Source: Gymnothorax reevesii
Lineage: Eukaryota; Chordata; Actinopteri; Anguilliformes; Muraenidae
NCBI GenBank assembly: GCA_029721435.1
Contig: CM056583.1
Coordinates: 77,131,120 to 77,195,119 of the forward strand
Direction: 5' to 3'
DNA: 64,000 nucleotides
Shown: positions 34,042 through 51,821 of the stretch, piece by piece
Layout of the letters: every line of letters begins with the position of its first letter
Numbering within the stretch: position 1 is the stretch's first letter
Program-made: the position numbers and the translations under genes
The notes under the pieces: model-generated
What the model was told of the DNA's origin: nothing
What the model saw: only the letters and a program-made list of their open reading frames with translations
Database searches by the model: none

Positions 34042-34233
34042 ACACCGGACGCTAAACAAATTTTTCACACGACAGATTACATTCAAAGTTAATGCAAAGA
34101 TGTGAATACACGCCAAATGCTCTTCTCATAAAGCTCGCTAGAGGGAAATACACGCAACTGTCACTAATGTTAGCTTGCCAAATTGGCAATGTGGTTGGTT
34201 AAACTGACAGGTACGGTAGGTAGTTGGTGTGTA

Positions 34234-34403
34234 AAGCTGCTTACACACTGGACCCGAAACTAATTGTTGCTTGACTGATTACATTCAAAGTCAATGCGAG
34301 GACGTGAATACACGTGTTTCGCATGTATTCGCGTCCTCACATTCACTTTGAACGTAATCTGTCAAGCGAAAAATTTGTTTCGCATCCAGTGTGCAAGCAT
34401 CTT
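34234..34403. repeat. Palindromic foldback repeat, 170 bp
   Basis: The two arms of about 80 bp meet at a small centre near 34315-34322. Left arm blocks CTGCTTACACACTGGA, TTGACTGATTACATTCAAAG and GAGGACGTGAATACACG are mirrored as reverse complements on the right. Half-copies of the same repeat occur at 34053-34118 (its left edge split off at 33112-33133 by the LINE) and at 34558-34645. Confidence 0.8.
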
Positions 34404-34756
34404 AACTTGGCAGTTTTCTCAACACTGGACTGAACGCTTGGTGTATAGTTTTATCATCAACATTATGATAATCTAACATTATGTCAAATTTAAGTTAGCT
34501 GGCTAACTACTGCAGGAAATTAACGTCACCTAGCCAGCTACCTTGCATGCGTGTATGAAGCTGCTTTCATACTGGACGCAAAACTATTTTTTTCGCATGA
34601 CAGATTACATTCAAAGTTAATGTGAAGATGTGAATACACGCAAAATAATAACAATCTGATCCAGAAGATGGCAAAATATCACGAGGAGTCTGATTCCATG
34701 ATTTGTTTGACTGAGCTAATACACAGCTAAGTAATTTCCTCCCCTATCGAAAATGA

Positions 34757-34985
34757 ACTAAGTTAGTATAGTATACTATAAGAATTCTTTAGTGTTCTAA
34801 AGTGTGGTTGTGGGGTTATATAGTACGTTTCACCAGCTATAGTATTACAATAGTTAGTTTTTTTTTTCTGTAGTGTTATTTTGTTAGCTATGGTAGCCAT
34901 ACAATATTTCAATAGTAACACTAAAATGTCTATAGCGTGTTCCAAAATAACATACAATTACTACAGTAACACAGTCTTAAATTTT
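34757..34985. repeat. Foldback-like repeat rich in ACTATAGT and AACACTA motifs
   Basis: Motifs such as TAGTATACTATA, TAGTGTT, CTATAGTATTAC and their reverse complements AACACTA and CTATAGCG recur on both sides of a poly-T run near 34858-34868. It looks like a degenerate fish foldback MITE; family not assigned. Confidence 0.4.
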
Positions 34986-36223
34986 ATTGTATTCCAATAG
35001 TGGTTTTTTATAAGGGTCTGTCAGCTGGCTTTGGTAAATAAAACATAGTGTATGTACATTTAGTTGTAAATCGAGTGAGATCTGACCAGCTGCCTTCCTT
35101 GCGTGATGACACGTTGTTTGATAAGGCCAATTCCAAAATTTTTACCCATTTCAAAGGGGGCGTTCCCGATCGGCCTCATTAATCCAAAATAGTTTAAAAA
35201 CCACAAATGTGGTTTGTATCTTTGTTTTCATCATGAAAAATTACCATAGGGAGTTCTAAATGTTAATTTTGAGTTATTTTATGTCAGGGAAGCTTTAATC
35301 GCCTTTTAACTTCATTTTTTCTCTTCATGTCTTATACCATCATATTCTGTCATGTCTTGGCCAGTAGCCTCTAACTTTTGATGTTGCGCGGTCTAAAGTC
35401 AAGGTCAAGTCAAGTTTTTTTTATTGTTTGGAGGATTCTTTACCAGTGTGAGATGGGGCAAAATTTGAAATCTAGAGTCCATTTTTCATGAATAGATAAT
35501 TATTTGAAATGGTAAAATTGGGGGCATTATCTCAAAGATGTCATGACGATATCACAAACTAATCTGGATCCAGATACCTCTCTGGATCCTGGCACTGAAA
35601 TAATACAACATTGGGGCGCATACACGTAGGTATGCCATATAAGCAACCAACGGAGGTAGGTAGTAAATTATAAATTATTGCGGAGATGATATAGATTCAG
35701 TAGCTGTTAACAAACTATGGGTCCTGCGACACAAAAGAAGGAGAAATGCTGATGATATTTTCTACAGTGTTGACAGATGGGGGATCGTTCAGCCTTGGCA
35801 GAGTTTTGCAATCTTTTGTCTCAGTTTAAGACTTTTCCCATCAGAGTATTTTGTTTTGGATTTTTTTCTTTAAGTTGTATTTTTTGTTAATACATAACAC
35901 AAATATAATATACATAATACAAAAATATACATAATATTGGCCTTTCAAAATCCCGAGAATATTCACTTTTGTTAATATGTAAACAGAAAGAATTTAGCTT
36001 CTAGTTTTAGACACAATAAAAATTTCATTCTGGTTCAATTCACTCTTAAAAAAAAACACATTAATGTTGGTAATTATCTTGAAAAAACCCACATTTTGGA
36101 CAAAAAGCTGAGAAAAGCATACGGATGTGATTTAATATTGACCTGCTGCTCTGCTTTCAAGTTGTCTGCATGTATGAAGGAGACTCATCACAGCTTGTGA
36201 AAAAGCTTGTGATTATGGAACTG

Positions 36224-36249
36224 CCCCCCCCCCCCCCCAAAAAAAAAAA
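36224..36249. repeat. Poly-C/poly-A run
   Basis: About 15 C followed by about 11 A; a likely assembly-difficult spot. Confidence 0.9.
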
Positions 36250-37233
36250 CAAGAAACCATGATTTCCATCTTTGTCTTCACAAGGTGCACCAGAACACAG
36301 GGTTGTTTTGTTTTACTTGACCTATTTTTGTCATAAGATCCATAACAGCGCCCACCTACATATAACAATGAAAACGTTGATTGACAGAGTTTACCCATGC
36401 TGGGGAAAGTGCTTAAATGTGAGAAATGCCGAACCAAGGGAATGCTTTATGAAAACAAGGCTTGGTTTAAAAACTTTTGAATCTTGTTTCAGTAGTTTCA
36501 TAAAAAATGAAAAGGCAGTGGTCCCACATTGGAACATGCACTCACACTGTCTTTATTTTCATTGAAGTACCAATTTTTTTTGAAATTTTTTTGGAACTGA
36601 TGGGAAAATACTGCAGATAGTGACTTGAATAGGCAAAAACAATAAGGCACTTCAAATGCCCTAAAATCTAAAACAATTTTGTTCAATAATTCCCCCTTCC
36701 ACTCCCACAAGGTTCCCTCAAAAACCAGCGTCAGGCTGTAATACAAAATACAATGGGCTTGTTAGAGAATGCAAGCAATTACGAGGTGAGTAAAATGTTC
36801 ATTTAGTCTTTGCAATCAATTCAAATTACCATAATAATGGTATCAGTAACATTAAATTTTTTGGGAAATTATATCTTCACATCAGGATACTTGAATAATG
36901 CAGATTAGTTTTAATGGTAGTAGTACCAATAAGTAAAAAAGTAGAAAAAAACCTTTCTCCTGATAATGTTTGAACACAGCAACTCAAATTTTAAAGATAT
37001 CAGACTTCAGACGTTAACTTATGCAGCACATGAACTGGGGTAGTAACAGAGGAAGTATTGTTAGTGCATTGGCTAAATGTGAATGAACAATTCTAAATTA
37101 GGCCAAATGAGCTACTCCAAATGGGAATTACTCTTATTTATCTTTTTCTTGTGAAAATCAGTTAATCCCCATACAACAGACATGCCCCAATGAAGATATT
37201 AAATTGGAGTTAAATGTGTCTATAACTTTGCAG

Positions 37234-37237
<4 letters not shown>

Positions 37238-37265
<28 letters not shown>
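37238..37265. repeat. (TC)n microsatellite
   Basis: Uninterrupted CT repeats of about 28 bases. Confidence 0.95.
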
Positions 37266-37268
<3 letters not shown>

Positions 37269-37982
37269 AATTTTAGATGAACTGCAGGGACATCCCAGCA
37301 TTCACTGGGGCACTGAAGCATAGAGGCTCAGATACTGCACCATGAGTGTGCTGCAGATCTGGATTATAAAACACTTAGCTCATCATGCACGTTAACTAAT
37401 GATGACAAATAATTAAATAATGCCATACAGTCTAAATTATTTCGGCGGCATGTGCTCCAAATGCATCAGAAGTGGTGGCGCTCATACCCATAGCTCACTA
37501 ATGGGGAAGAAATCTTTCATAACACTTTACACAGAGGGAAATCAAGGGAATAGCCAGATGGCTGCAGTAGGTTAATGCAGCAAGCAATTATGTTAAAAAA
37601 AAGAAAAAAAAAATGAAACATTGCATTTATGGCGAGCAAAAACGTGTTGTTTTAAAGCATCTTTATAGATGTATATTTTTTCACCTGCTAAGGTGACAAT
37701 TACATGTATTCCTGAAGCTGTAATGGTTTTCTGATACCACCCACTCATCCCTTTGAAGCTGAACTTTGAGTAATGCATTTATGCATTTATGTATGTGACC
37801 TCTCCAAATGCAGCTCCAAAAATGTTGACATCTGACCCCCCTGTTAATACATTCACATAAATTATTTAGTCACTCCACATCGGAAATTCAGGATTGGAGG
37901 CAGTCCCAACAACTTGAAGGTACCTGAAAATTCATGCATAACACAAAACAGTGTATATGTTAGAGGCAGGAGAGTGCAGTAC

Positions 37983-38186
37983 CTGTTTTGATGTGAAGTA
38001 AAAGCTTTCCTTTGTACAGCTCAAGAGTCAGGCTATGTCCTCCTCGTCCTTCACCGTGCATGATAACTCCAGAGTTCTGCAGTGCTTTGAACTGCATGGA
38101 TATCACATCTTTGGCTGTTTGACTTGAATTTTGACTGAACCTGTAGAGCAATGAGCTGCTGCCATCAAAACTTGCCACATCAGACT
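37983..38186 (-). CDS. cntnap3/4-like: CNTNAP exon: start of laminin-G domain 1
   Basis: The acceptor TTTGCAG sits just above 38186 and the donor is GTACTG below 37983. The 204 bases complete the Lys codon split from the previous exon (giving K-S-D-V-A) and end one base into a Gly codon. Motifs are [15 protein letters not shown], then [19 protein letters not shown] and [12 protein letters not shown], which match the first strands of LamG1 in CNTNAP proteins. LamG domains are extracellular ligand-binding beta sandwiches. A Tc1-like element begins about 280 bp upstream of this exon's acceptor. Confidence 0.93.
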
Positions 38187-38464
38187 CTGCAAACAACACA
38201 AGGCATTTCAAGACTTCTAATTTCCGCAAAACAAAATGAAAGGTGAAGCATGACTCAACAGTTCACCTATGTAATTGTTGACTTACTGTATTATATTGTG
38301 TTTGTCCCCTCATTTATCATCTACATATTCCTTGTCAAATATACCAAAGAAATTTCTAGAATGGGTTAACAGTGCCATCAGTGAATACTCAACAATAAAC
38401 ACAATTCACTCTTTTCCAAGAGAAAGTCTGATGGAACCACTCAAGGCATCAAAAGCTTAGAAAA

Positions 38465-40288
38465 CAGTATTTGCATATATATTTGCATTGTTGTCACACC
38501 TAAATGTTTTAAATCATTGAACTATTTTCACTTTTTGATGAAGATAACCCAGGTAAACACAAAATGCAATTTATAAATGATGAATTAATTTATTGAAGGA
38601 AAAAAGCTGTCCATCCCTTCCTGGCCTTATGTGGAAAAAGTAATTACCCTTTAGTTACCAAATCAGTCAACTGACAAATACAATAGATAATTAGGTTTAA
38701 TTTCTCCAGACACACCCACATACAATTAATGTCAGCCCTGTTGAATATAAACAGCAGCACTTATATAGACCCTGTCTTGCAATGTGAAGCAGGAAGAATG
38801 CAGCTCTTCATGTTGCAATCAAAAGACATTCAATAACAGATGAGAAACAAAGTCTTTGGCATTTGGCATTTGGCATCAGTCTGGAAGGGGTTACAAAACC
38901 ATTTCTGAGGCTGGGGGACTCCAGTGAACCACAGTGAAAGCCATTATCAACCAATGAGAAAAATGTGGAACAGTGGTGAACCTTCCCAGGAGAGACCAGC
39001 CTGAAAAACTTCCTCCAAGGGAGCATCGATAACTCAGCCAGGAGGTCACAAAAGAATCCAGACAAACTTCTTCAGAACTGCAGGCCTCATTTGCCTCACT
39101 TAAGGCCAATGTTCTCTATTCCATAATGAAAACAGAGGCTGGGAAAAAAATGACATCCATGGCAGAGCTGCAAGGTGAAAACCATTGCTGACCACAAAGT
39201 ACAAAAAGGATTGTGTCACAAAAAAAAAAAAAGAAATCCCTATGGCTTGTCTGGCTTTTGGGATAACACTCTGTGGTCTGGTGAGTCAAAAGTGGAACTT
39301 TTTGGAACACATGGGTCCTATTACCTCAAGCACAAAGCTAACACAGCATTCCACAATTTGACCAGTCATAGCGGTGGTGGTAGCGTGATAGTCTGGGGCT
39401 GGTTTACAGCTTCTGGAACTGGGTGATTTTCCATAATTAATAGAATCATTAATTCTGCTACCTACCAGAAAATCCTAAAGGATAATCTCCTGCCATTATT
39501 TTTTGACCTAAAGCACAGGCAAAGTTGGTTTATGCAGCAGGACAACAATTTCAAGTGTGCAAGCGAGTCCACTTCTGAATGGTTCAAAGTTCAAAACAAA
39601 ATGAAGGTTTTGGAGTGGCCAAGTCAAAGTCTTGACTTGAATCCTTTTGAAATACTGCGGTGTGACTCTAAAAAGGCAGTTCATGCTTGAAAACCCATTA
39701 ATATGGTTGCATCAAAACAATTACAGCAGAGGAACGTAGATATGCCACTTAATCTCACACCAAATGCGTGAGAGTTGAAAGGTATGCGTTATAAATGAAA
39801 ACTGGCCACACCTGATAATGTTGACAGTTTTCTGAGTTTCTGTTATGGGAATTTAAATGAATGATTGAAAGCAGGTCAGGACCAATCGTTATTTTTAAGG
39901 GATGGGTTTTAGACTCCCCTATTGCCAGTTCACCAGCCGTCACTGATATTATAAATAAAAAAAGATTATATATATATATATATATATATATAAAATCAAT
40001 AGTTTTCAATAACTGGAAAAAAAGTCATTGCCAGTTATTGCAAACAATTGATTGCAGTTGTTGCCGTCAAGGGCGGCAAAACCATTTATAAGGTTTTGGG
40101 GGTAATTTTTTCTTCACATATTGGTTTAAACTAACTTGTTACCTTCAATTAATGAAATGATTATGTAAAAGCTGCATTTTGTGTTTACTCTCATTGTCTT
40201 TGTTCTGCATTGAAATTATTTGGATTATCTGAAACTTTAAAATATGACAGCAAAAACTGAAGAAACTGGGACAGAGCAAATACTTTTT
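38465..40288 (+). mobile_element. Tc1-like transposon, degenerate, with a nested insertion
   Basis: Long terminal inverted repeats of about 200 bp (left GGTAAACACAAAATGCA near 38554; right, reversed, AGTAAACACAAAATGCA) bound a degenerate plus-strand transposase. Recognisable pieces are FWDNTLWSGESKVELFG and HSGGGSVIVWGWF at 39175-39426, QQDNNFKCASESTSEWF, and VLEWPSQSLDLNPFE. About 39730-40018 does not match the family pattern and contains a (TA)n run, so it is probably a later insertion. Many stops; inactive. Confidence 0.8.
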
Positions 40289-45760
<5,472 letters not shown>

Positions 45761-48095
45761 CAACCCCAAATCAGAAAAAGTTGATACGGCATGTTGAGTT
45801 AAATTGAAGACTGATTGCAGTAATTTGTAAATCTTTGACCTCTATTACATTGAAAACAATACAACAGCAGATTATTCAATGTTTCACCACATGCATTTTA
45901 TTGATCCTTCAAAGTGAACATATCTTTGAATTTTGATTCTTACAACATATTTTTTAAAAAGTTGGGACTGTAAATATTTAGCACTTTATCATGTTGCCAT
46001 TCCTTATCAGAACACTTAATCACTCAATGTATTTAGTCCCTAAACATTTATTTCATGTTTCAGGAGTAATTTTACCCCATTATTTCAACAAACAATTCTT
46101 ATAGCATGGAACAGCACATGGTCTTCATTGTCACATTTTGTGTTCCAAAATGGGCAACACAATCTCTGTTCGGGACAAATCACGACTGCAGGTAGGCCAG
46201 TCTAGCTTCGACACCCTCTTCTAATGCAGCCGTGCCTTTGTAATGCATGCAGAATGTGGTTTTGCATTGTCTTGTTGGAATATGCATAAGTGTCCCTGGA
46301 AAAGATGTCGTCTTGTAAGCAGCACATTAGTCCAAAATCACAGTGTTCTTTTCAGTATAAATAGTGCTTTCGCAGAATAGTAGGGGAGCCAAACCCCCCA
46401 AAATGTGCTTATTTAAGGAGATAGATGGTCATGCATGTTTAACTCTTCTCTTTGGTGTTTTAAGGTAGGTATTATGACCGCACTCAGGAAACATCTAGGT
46501 AAGACTGGCTTATTTATGCTATTCACACTCAGTGACAATAACAATAGAAAATACTTCCAAAAGTATAATCTTCGCATCAGTAAGCTTAAATCTGTAAAAA
46601 AAAAAAAAAGTGTTAAGAGAACAGTTATCCCTTAAAACATAGATTTGGTAATTAATATACCTTGATCAGATGGTCAGAAAATGAGTATATTTCATGATAA
46701 TGAGTTATCCCATTTTCGGCCATTTTTCAGCAATGTCACAAAATACACCTTGAAAAGCAAAGGGGCTTAAATTCATACAGTAAATTGTATACTGCCTTTC
46801 TTGGTATTGAAAACCACCTATGGTTCTTCGCCACATTTTGTGCTACTATATTTATTTCTAAACTCTTGCATTTGGTCATATTAACCCTTTCTTTAAAAAT
46901 AACCCCATATTTTCACTTGCCCTCAAATTTTGTGACCTTTTCACCTGTTCACCTGTGGTGACGTCATCAATGGCGTCATTTCAATTTCCATACAACTAAT
47001 GTGTAGGACATTGAAAGACCTTTCCAGTGATACCAAACACTCATAGTTTTATTGAAATAAAATGCATTTTTATTTCCCCTTCCCCTAAATTTGGAGCATA
47101 TAGACTCACCGCTAAAATAAAAAGTAAGGCTGAAACTGCTATTTCACAAGAAGATGGCCAGTCTTACCCAGTTGTTTCCAGTTTGCAATCATAATATCTA
47201 CCTAAAAGCACCACAGAGAAAAGTATAACATGCGTAACCGCCTCTTACAAAAGTTTGGGTCTTTGGCTTCCCTACTAAACGTGCTAATTACCCTTGCCAA
47301 GGACACTAACATGGCTTCTGAACTTGTTGCTGGTAACAGCCTGGATGGTCCTTTTCTTCTTTTGTCCAAAACACACAGCGTCCATTTCCCAAAAAGAAGT
47401 GAAATACAGATTTGTACTTGTTTCCACTGCGTGATGGTCCATCGGAGATGCCTCCAATCCCACAGAGATCTATGGTGTTTCTGGACCCTGTTAATGTAAG
47501 GCATCTTTCTTGCACAGTGAAGTACTACTGGCATTTGTGGATGTAAAGACCATATTTGTGGACTTTGAATATGGTTTACTACAGTAATTCTCAGTCCATG
47601 TGTCTATATCACCTTTAGATAAATGATGGTTCTTCATGCAGTGCCATCTGAGAGACTGGAGATCACAAGTATTTAGCTTAGGCTTATGCCTTTGCCCTTC
47701 ACATGCAGAAATTCCTTCAGATATTTTGGTTTTTTGAATCATGTTCTTCTACTTTAAGGGTGACATATTCAAACTCCTTCCTGACTCCCAAGGGAGAGAG
47801 CTGTTTTTATATCTGTCAATGATTTTTTCATGTGTTTGCGTGAAAATTGGCCCGTATTTACCTCAGAACTCGTCCTAAATTGCTCCCATTCCCAACTTTT
47901 TTGAAAATGCGTTGCAAGCCTTAATGGCAGAAATTGATGTATATTTTCAAATTATATTAAGTTGACTAGACATAAGATTAAATATCTAGTCTTCATACTG
48001 TCTGTACTGAAATACGACAAAATATATTTAGAAATCAGTACTTTCTGTGTCTGTGCATTTTCCATGCAATCCAAACTTTTTCTGAGTTGGGGTTG
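45761..48095. mobile_element. DNA transposon with CAACCCC termini, about 2.3 kb, degenerate
   Basis: The left end CAACCCCAAATCAGAAAAAG and right end (reversed) CAACCCCAACTCAGAAAAAG differ at one of 20 positions. This terminus type is widespread in fish genomes. An open frame on the minus strand (47202-47534) with codons for LHCARKMPYINRV and CGIGGISD-like reading in a second frame may be the frameshifted transposase remnant. Superfamily not assigned with confidence; a Kolobok-like assignment is possible. Confidence 0.6.
46433..47233. mobile_element. Nested DNA transposon, 801 bp, with about 85-bp inverted repeats
   Basis: Left arm blocks CTTCTCTTTGGTG, TTAAGGTAGGTATTATGA and GGAAACATCTAGGTAAGACTGGC are matched as reverse complements at 47140-47233 (GCCAGTCTTACCC, TAATATCTACCTAAAAGCACCACAGAGAAAAG). 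It lies wholly inside the CAACCCC transposon, so it is younger. No transposase seen. Confidence 0.7.
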
Positions 48096-48321
48096 CACAT
48101 CTCTAAGGGCCTCAAGTATTTGGTCTAGTCAATAAAAACAAAGCTGACACCCCAAAAATCATCCACCCAGTTAACAGATGCATAATTTCAAAGAAAGAAT
48201 GTTACATTGTGAAATCCTCTCATAGTTTTTATAACACAAAGAAACTAAAACATTTGACTTGTTGAGACACTTCTTGACATTCAGACCTCAATGGGTGACT
48301 TTCATAAAAAAAAAGAAAAAA

Positions 48322-48323
<2 letters not shown>

Positions 48324-48390
<67 letters not shown>

Positions 48391-48400
48391 CCCCCCCCCC
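48324..48400. repeat. (TA)n microsatellite followed by C10
   Basis: About 65 bases of TA repeats with two small interruptions and then ten C. A cruciform-prone tract. Confidence 0.95.
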
Positions 48401-49973
48401 AATTTTTGCTGTCAACACTGATAACGTAACTCTGACAGTAGAACCTGAGACAGATCATCGTTAAAAAAAATAATGAAAATAAATAAATACATTTTAAAAA
48501 TCAGGTACATTTGGCTCCTCCCAGAGCTCGAATTAACGATTGCAAGAATCTACCACGGCCAAACGAAATCAACCAATCAGAGCCAGTAGGAGTTTCTAAT
48601 GAAGTGTTAATCACTTGAGCACATGCTGTTCAGCCCCTTCAACTGCGCATGCTCTCTCACTCTGTCAAGCTCAATATCATTTGTGCCCAACTTCTGAAGG
48701 AGCTTTGAGATTAAATAGAAAAAAAACAGCTTCTTGAAATGAAGCTATTTCCTATTCCTTTATTGGCAGCTACGGCGTACACAAGAAAAACAAGCAAGCA
48801 CACAAAGACTGCAGTATATACTGTATATACTGTATATCACATTTTAAAGTGAAAATATTTGTTCTCGCTGGTCTGTTGGAGTATCTCTCGGCAGTTGCTG
48901 GACAACAGTGTTGCAATTACAACACAGTAATATCTAACTGCCATATTGTGTATCTGGCCTCTTTAGTTGCCATGGTTCCAAGCCTGTGTGTCCATGACTC
49001 TGCAGGGATGGACATATGAGGCAGAAATGAAGTGCAGGGCAGAAGGAGGGGGAAGGACCTGAAGGTTGTGCTCTTTCAAATTCTCAAGCAAAATCCATCC
49101 ACTCTCTTCTGAATCTTACCAACTGCAGCTTTAAGGGGTTTAGATCTACGCAATGCATTCATTTTCATAAGGTGTTAAGTTTTAAATAAACACTGCACTG
49201 ATTTAAGCATTGCTTCTTTGCCTTGATCATAAACAGTGGGTTGCAGAAGATCGTGTGTTCACTATTGAACATTTCCTAAATTGACACAGAAGGGGCTTCG
49301 TACAGCTCTTGATAAGCATCCAACCGTCAACGGTAGTGCGCCGTTTGTACTGAAGAACTCCCTTCCGAGAGATGTATTTTTATGCTTGAGAGCCTCCATT
49401 GTTTAAAATAAATCTGCTCTAAATCTGGATTGTATGAAATGATTGTAAAGAAGTTGTTTTCAGCTCAGCACAGCATGCAAACATCCTGTTTTTGCGCCTA
49501 CCCAAAAATGGAACGTAATTGTTACTACTTTGCAGCTCCCTTGTGTAAGCATCGTAGCATCAAGGCAAACAAGCGACAAATCATTGGAAATCTGTATTCC
49601 CTTGAAAAAATGCGAGACTCTCAAAGTTAAAAGAAGCACGATATTTTCAGCAGTTCATACTGACTGAGGTAACGGAACATGTGAGCACCTGCATTCAAGG
49701 ACTCTATCCCTCTAACATATACATAATTTGTAGAATTAAATGTGTCTCAAACACCACTGATTAGCTAGATAATATTTTAATGTACAGTAAAAAAGAAAAA
49801 AAAAAACAGTTTAGTGGGCATTGCTACATAAATGAAAGTATTCATGCTTAGTGCTTAGTCAAACGTTTATGTGCAATGACTGGTTGAAGTCTCATAACCC
49901 AGAAACATCACCAGCTGATCAATATCTCTTGTGCTACTCTTTCCAGCCTATACAGTTGCCAACTTTAGAAGCC
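48401..49973. other. Intron, probable old DNA-transposon fragments
   Basis: The stretch 48510-49140 has MITE-like character (CAACCAATCAGAGCCAGTAG, GCGCATGCTCTCTC) but the ends are not identified. 49850-49930 resembles an old Tc1 flank (CTCATAACCCAGAAACATCA). Confidence 0.4.
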
Positions 49974-50197
49974 CATCCCGATTTGTCATATAGTGATGCT
50001 ACCTGACCAAGTGTCTATAGTCTAAGAAAAAGGAGGCTTTTGGCATCCTTATTTGATGCCAGTATAAAAGGAACTCTACCCCCTAACCCCTAACCCAAAC
50101 CCTAACCCTAAATGTCACGTAAGGATGCCCAAAGTCTGCTGTTTCATTGTATATTGATGCTAAGTCAGGTAGCATCACTATATAACAAGTCGGGATG
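49974..50197. mobile_element. Foldback MITE, 224 bp, with telomere-like (CCCTAA) loop
   Basis: The arms begin CATCCCGATTTGTCATATAG and, reversed from the right, CATCCCGACTTGTTATATAG, and continue to TGATGCTACCTGAC. A second pairing block, GGCATCCTTA, flanks the loop on both sides. The loop (50078-50112) is CCCCTAACCCCTAACCCAAA then CCCTAACCCTAA. Confidence 0.75.
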
Positions 50198-50259
50198 AGA
50201 CTGTGTTGTCCTCAGCTAGTTGCCGGAAGTTTCCTCTTCAGTATATGAACAACTGGGTT

Positions 50260-50870
50260 GAGATTAGATGAATTCAGTCAAGAATTTTCCCATTTTTAAT
50301 CTCAGAAACCCCTCCATTTTCTTTAGCTTTATGCTTGGGATCATTGTCTTACTGAAAGATGAAATGGTACACCATGAGTTCAGAGGACATTGGATGAAAA
50401 TCTTTGAAAATATATTTTGCTACATTTTATATTTTATTCTGTCATGGCTTTGAGAAGTTACTGTCAACTTCAACAAAAGAAAGTAAGCTAGTAACCAAAG
50501 CTGCCAGAAATTACCAAACTTTAACACCACACTTTTATTCACAGCTGAGGCAAATGAGTTTAATCTTGGTTGACGCACTTTGCTCTCGCATTCAATCTTT
50601 TGCAAGTCATTCTTGGTCTGCAAGTCATACCTTTATCCAGAACCCAAACTCTATGCACTCTGTTTGGTACTCATAAGCGCATTGCATCCATGCCGTCTTG
50701 CTTATGCTGCTGACAATTCCTGCAATTTCATCACAAAAAAATGTTTATGTAGCCCATTGTGGATAGTGGTCATCAACCCATCCTCAACTGCCTCCTGGAA
50801 GAGAATTTCTGATCTGCAGGACAAATTTGGGGTTTTCTTCATTAGTGAGATAATTCTTTAGTCATGAACT
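50260..50870 (-). repeat. Possible Tc1-like remnant in antisense orientation
   Basis: GGGATCATTGTCTTACTGAAAGA at 50336-50358 is the reverse complement of the FQQDN-type region of Tc1 transposases. The remainder is too diverged to delimit. Confidence 0.35.
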
Positions 50871-51821
50871 TCAGAGGTATTTTCATATTCACTTTATTCT
50901 TCATCTTTTTCTAACTGACAGAACACCATCTCAGACGGTGGAGTACATGCCTGCAAACGTCTATCTTAGCAATCTACTGGTAGTCACTGCTAGCAAATCA
51001 AGTTATATGCAGTCATGCTGAAATGTATATTCCCCCGCTTTGAACTTTTCAATTTAAGCAAATTAGACACGCTTAATTTTTCCAAAACCTTCACATAAAT
51101 ATTTACTATACTGCAAAGACAACATGAATGAACACAACATATATTTGAAATGATCATTTCATTTACTGAAGGGGGAAAATAATTTTCCAACTCCATCAAG
51201 CCCTGCCATGTGGCAAATTTACCAAATGTAATTGATAATTGGCTGGATTATACACATTCAGTCTTATTTTCTGCCAGTCCTGTTGACTGTAAATATCATC
51301 AAACTATACATCAATATTAAGTTGGCTATAAAGTCTCAAACTTCGGGAAGTTACACTACACTATGAAGGAATTTTGAAAGAGAGAGAAAATTGTGGTAAT
51401 ACATCAATATGGAAACAAGTGGAAATCAAGTTCTAAAGCTTTATAGTTTAGCTAGCTATAGCGATAGCCATCATCTCAAAATGGGGAAAACAGGAACTTG
51501 GAACAGTCATGAATCTTTCAAAGAGAAGCTGGGCTAACACAATTCCACCAAGAGCATATTGACAACACATCAAACACCTCAAAATAACTCACGTGACCAT
51601 ATAAGGAACTAGGCCTTGTTTGCCCCAGATATGGTCAGCTTCCATACATGCACCCCTGGGAAAACACTGAGAAAAAATTATATCCATGGGAGAGATGAGG
51701 GGGAAAAATTACTACTAAACAAAAGGAAAATAAAGGGTCATCTTGCATTTGGCAAAAAGAAACAACCCTTTAACCCCCATTTTCAGATAATGAACTGTGG
51801 ACTGGTACCTCCTTTCCACAG

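Larger units (their letters stand above)
32392..35294. mobile_element. Candidate TTAA-flanked composite DNA element containing younger insertions
   Basis: The left end AGGTTCTCTGACATGAA and right end (reversed) AGCTTCCCTGACATAAA differ at 3 of 17 positions, each next to TTAA (32388-32391 and 35295-35298). The 2.9-kb interior is not transposase; it holds foldback repeats and a LINE fragment. The pairing of these two ends is an inference. Confidence 0.4.
35299..37982. other. Intron, mostly unique
   Basis: Contains the poly-C/poly-A run and the (TC)n microsatellite; no other structure with visible ends. Confidence 0.6.

Noticed and set aside
48324..48400. TA tract as a replication origin or breakpoint
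   Set aside because: It is an ordinary microsatellite with no other supporting signal.
50078..50112. Interpretation as a true interstitial telomere fusion point
   Set aside because: The repeat is only about 35 bases, imperfect and exactly inside a foldback hairpin, so a repeat-element loop explains it better.
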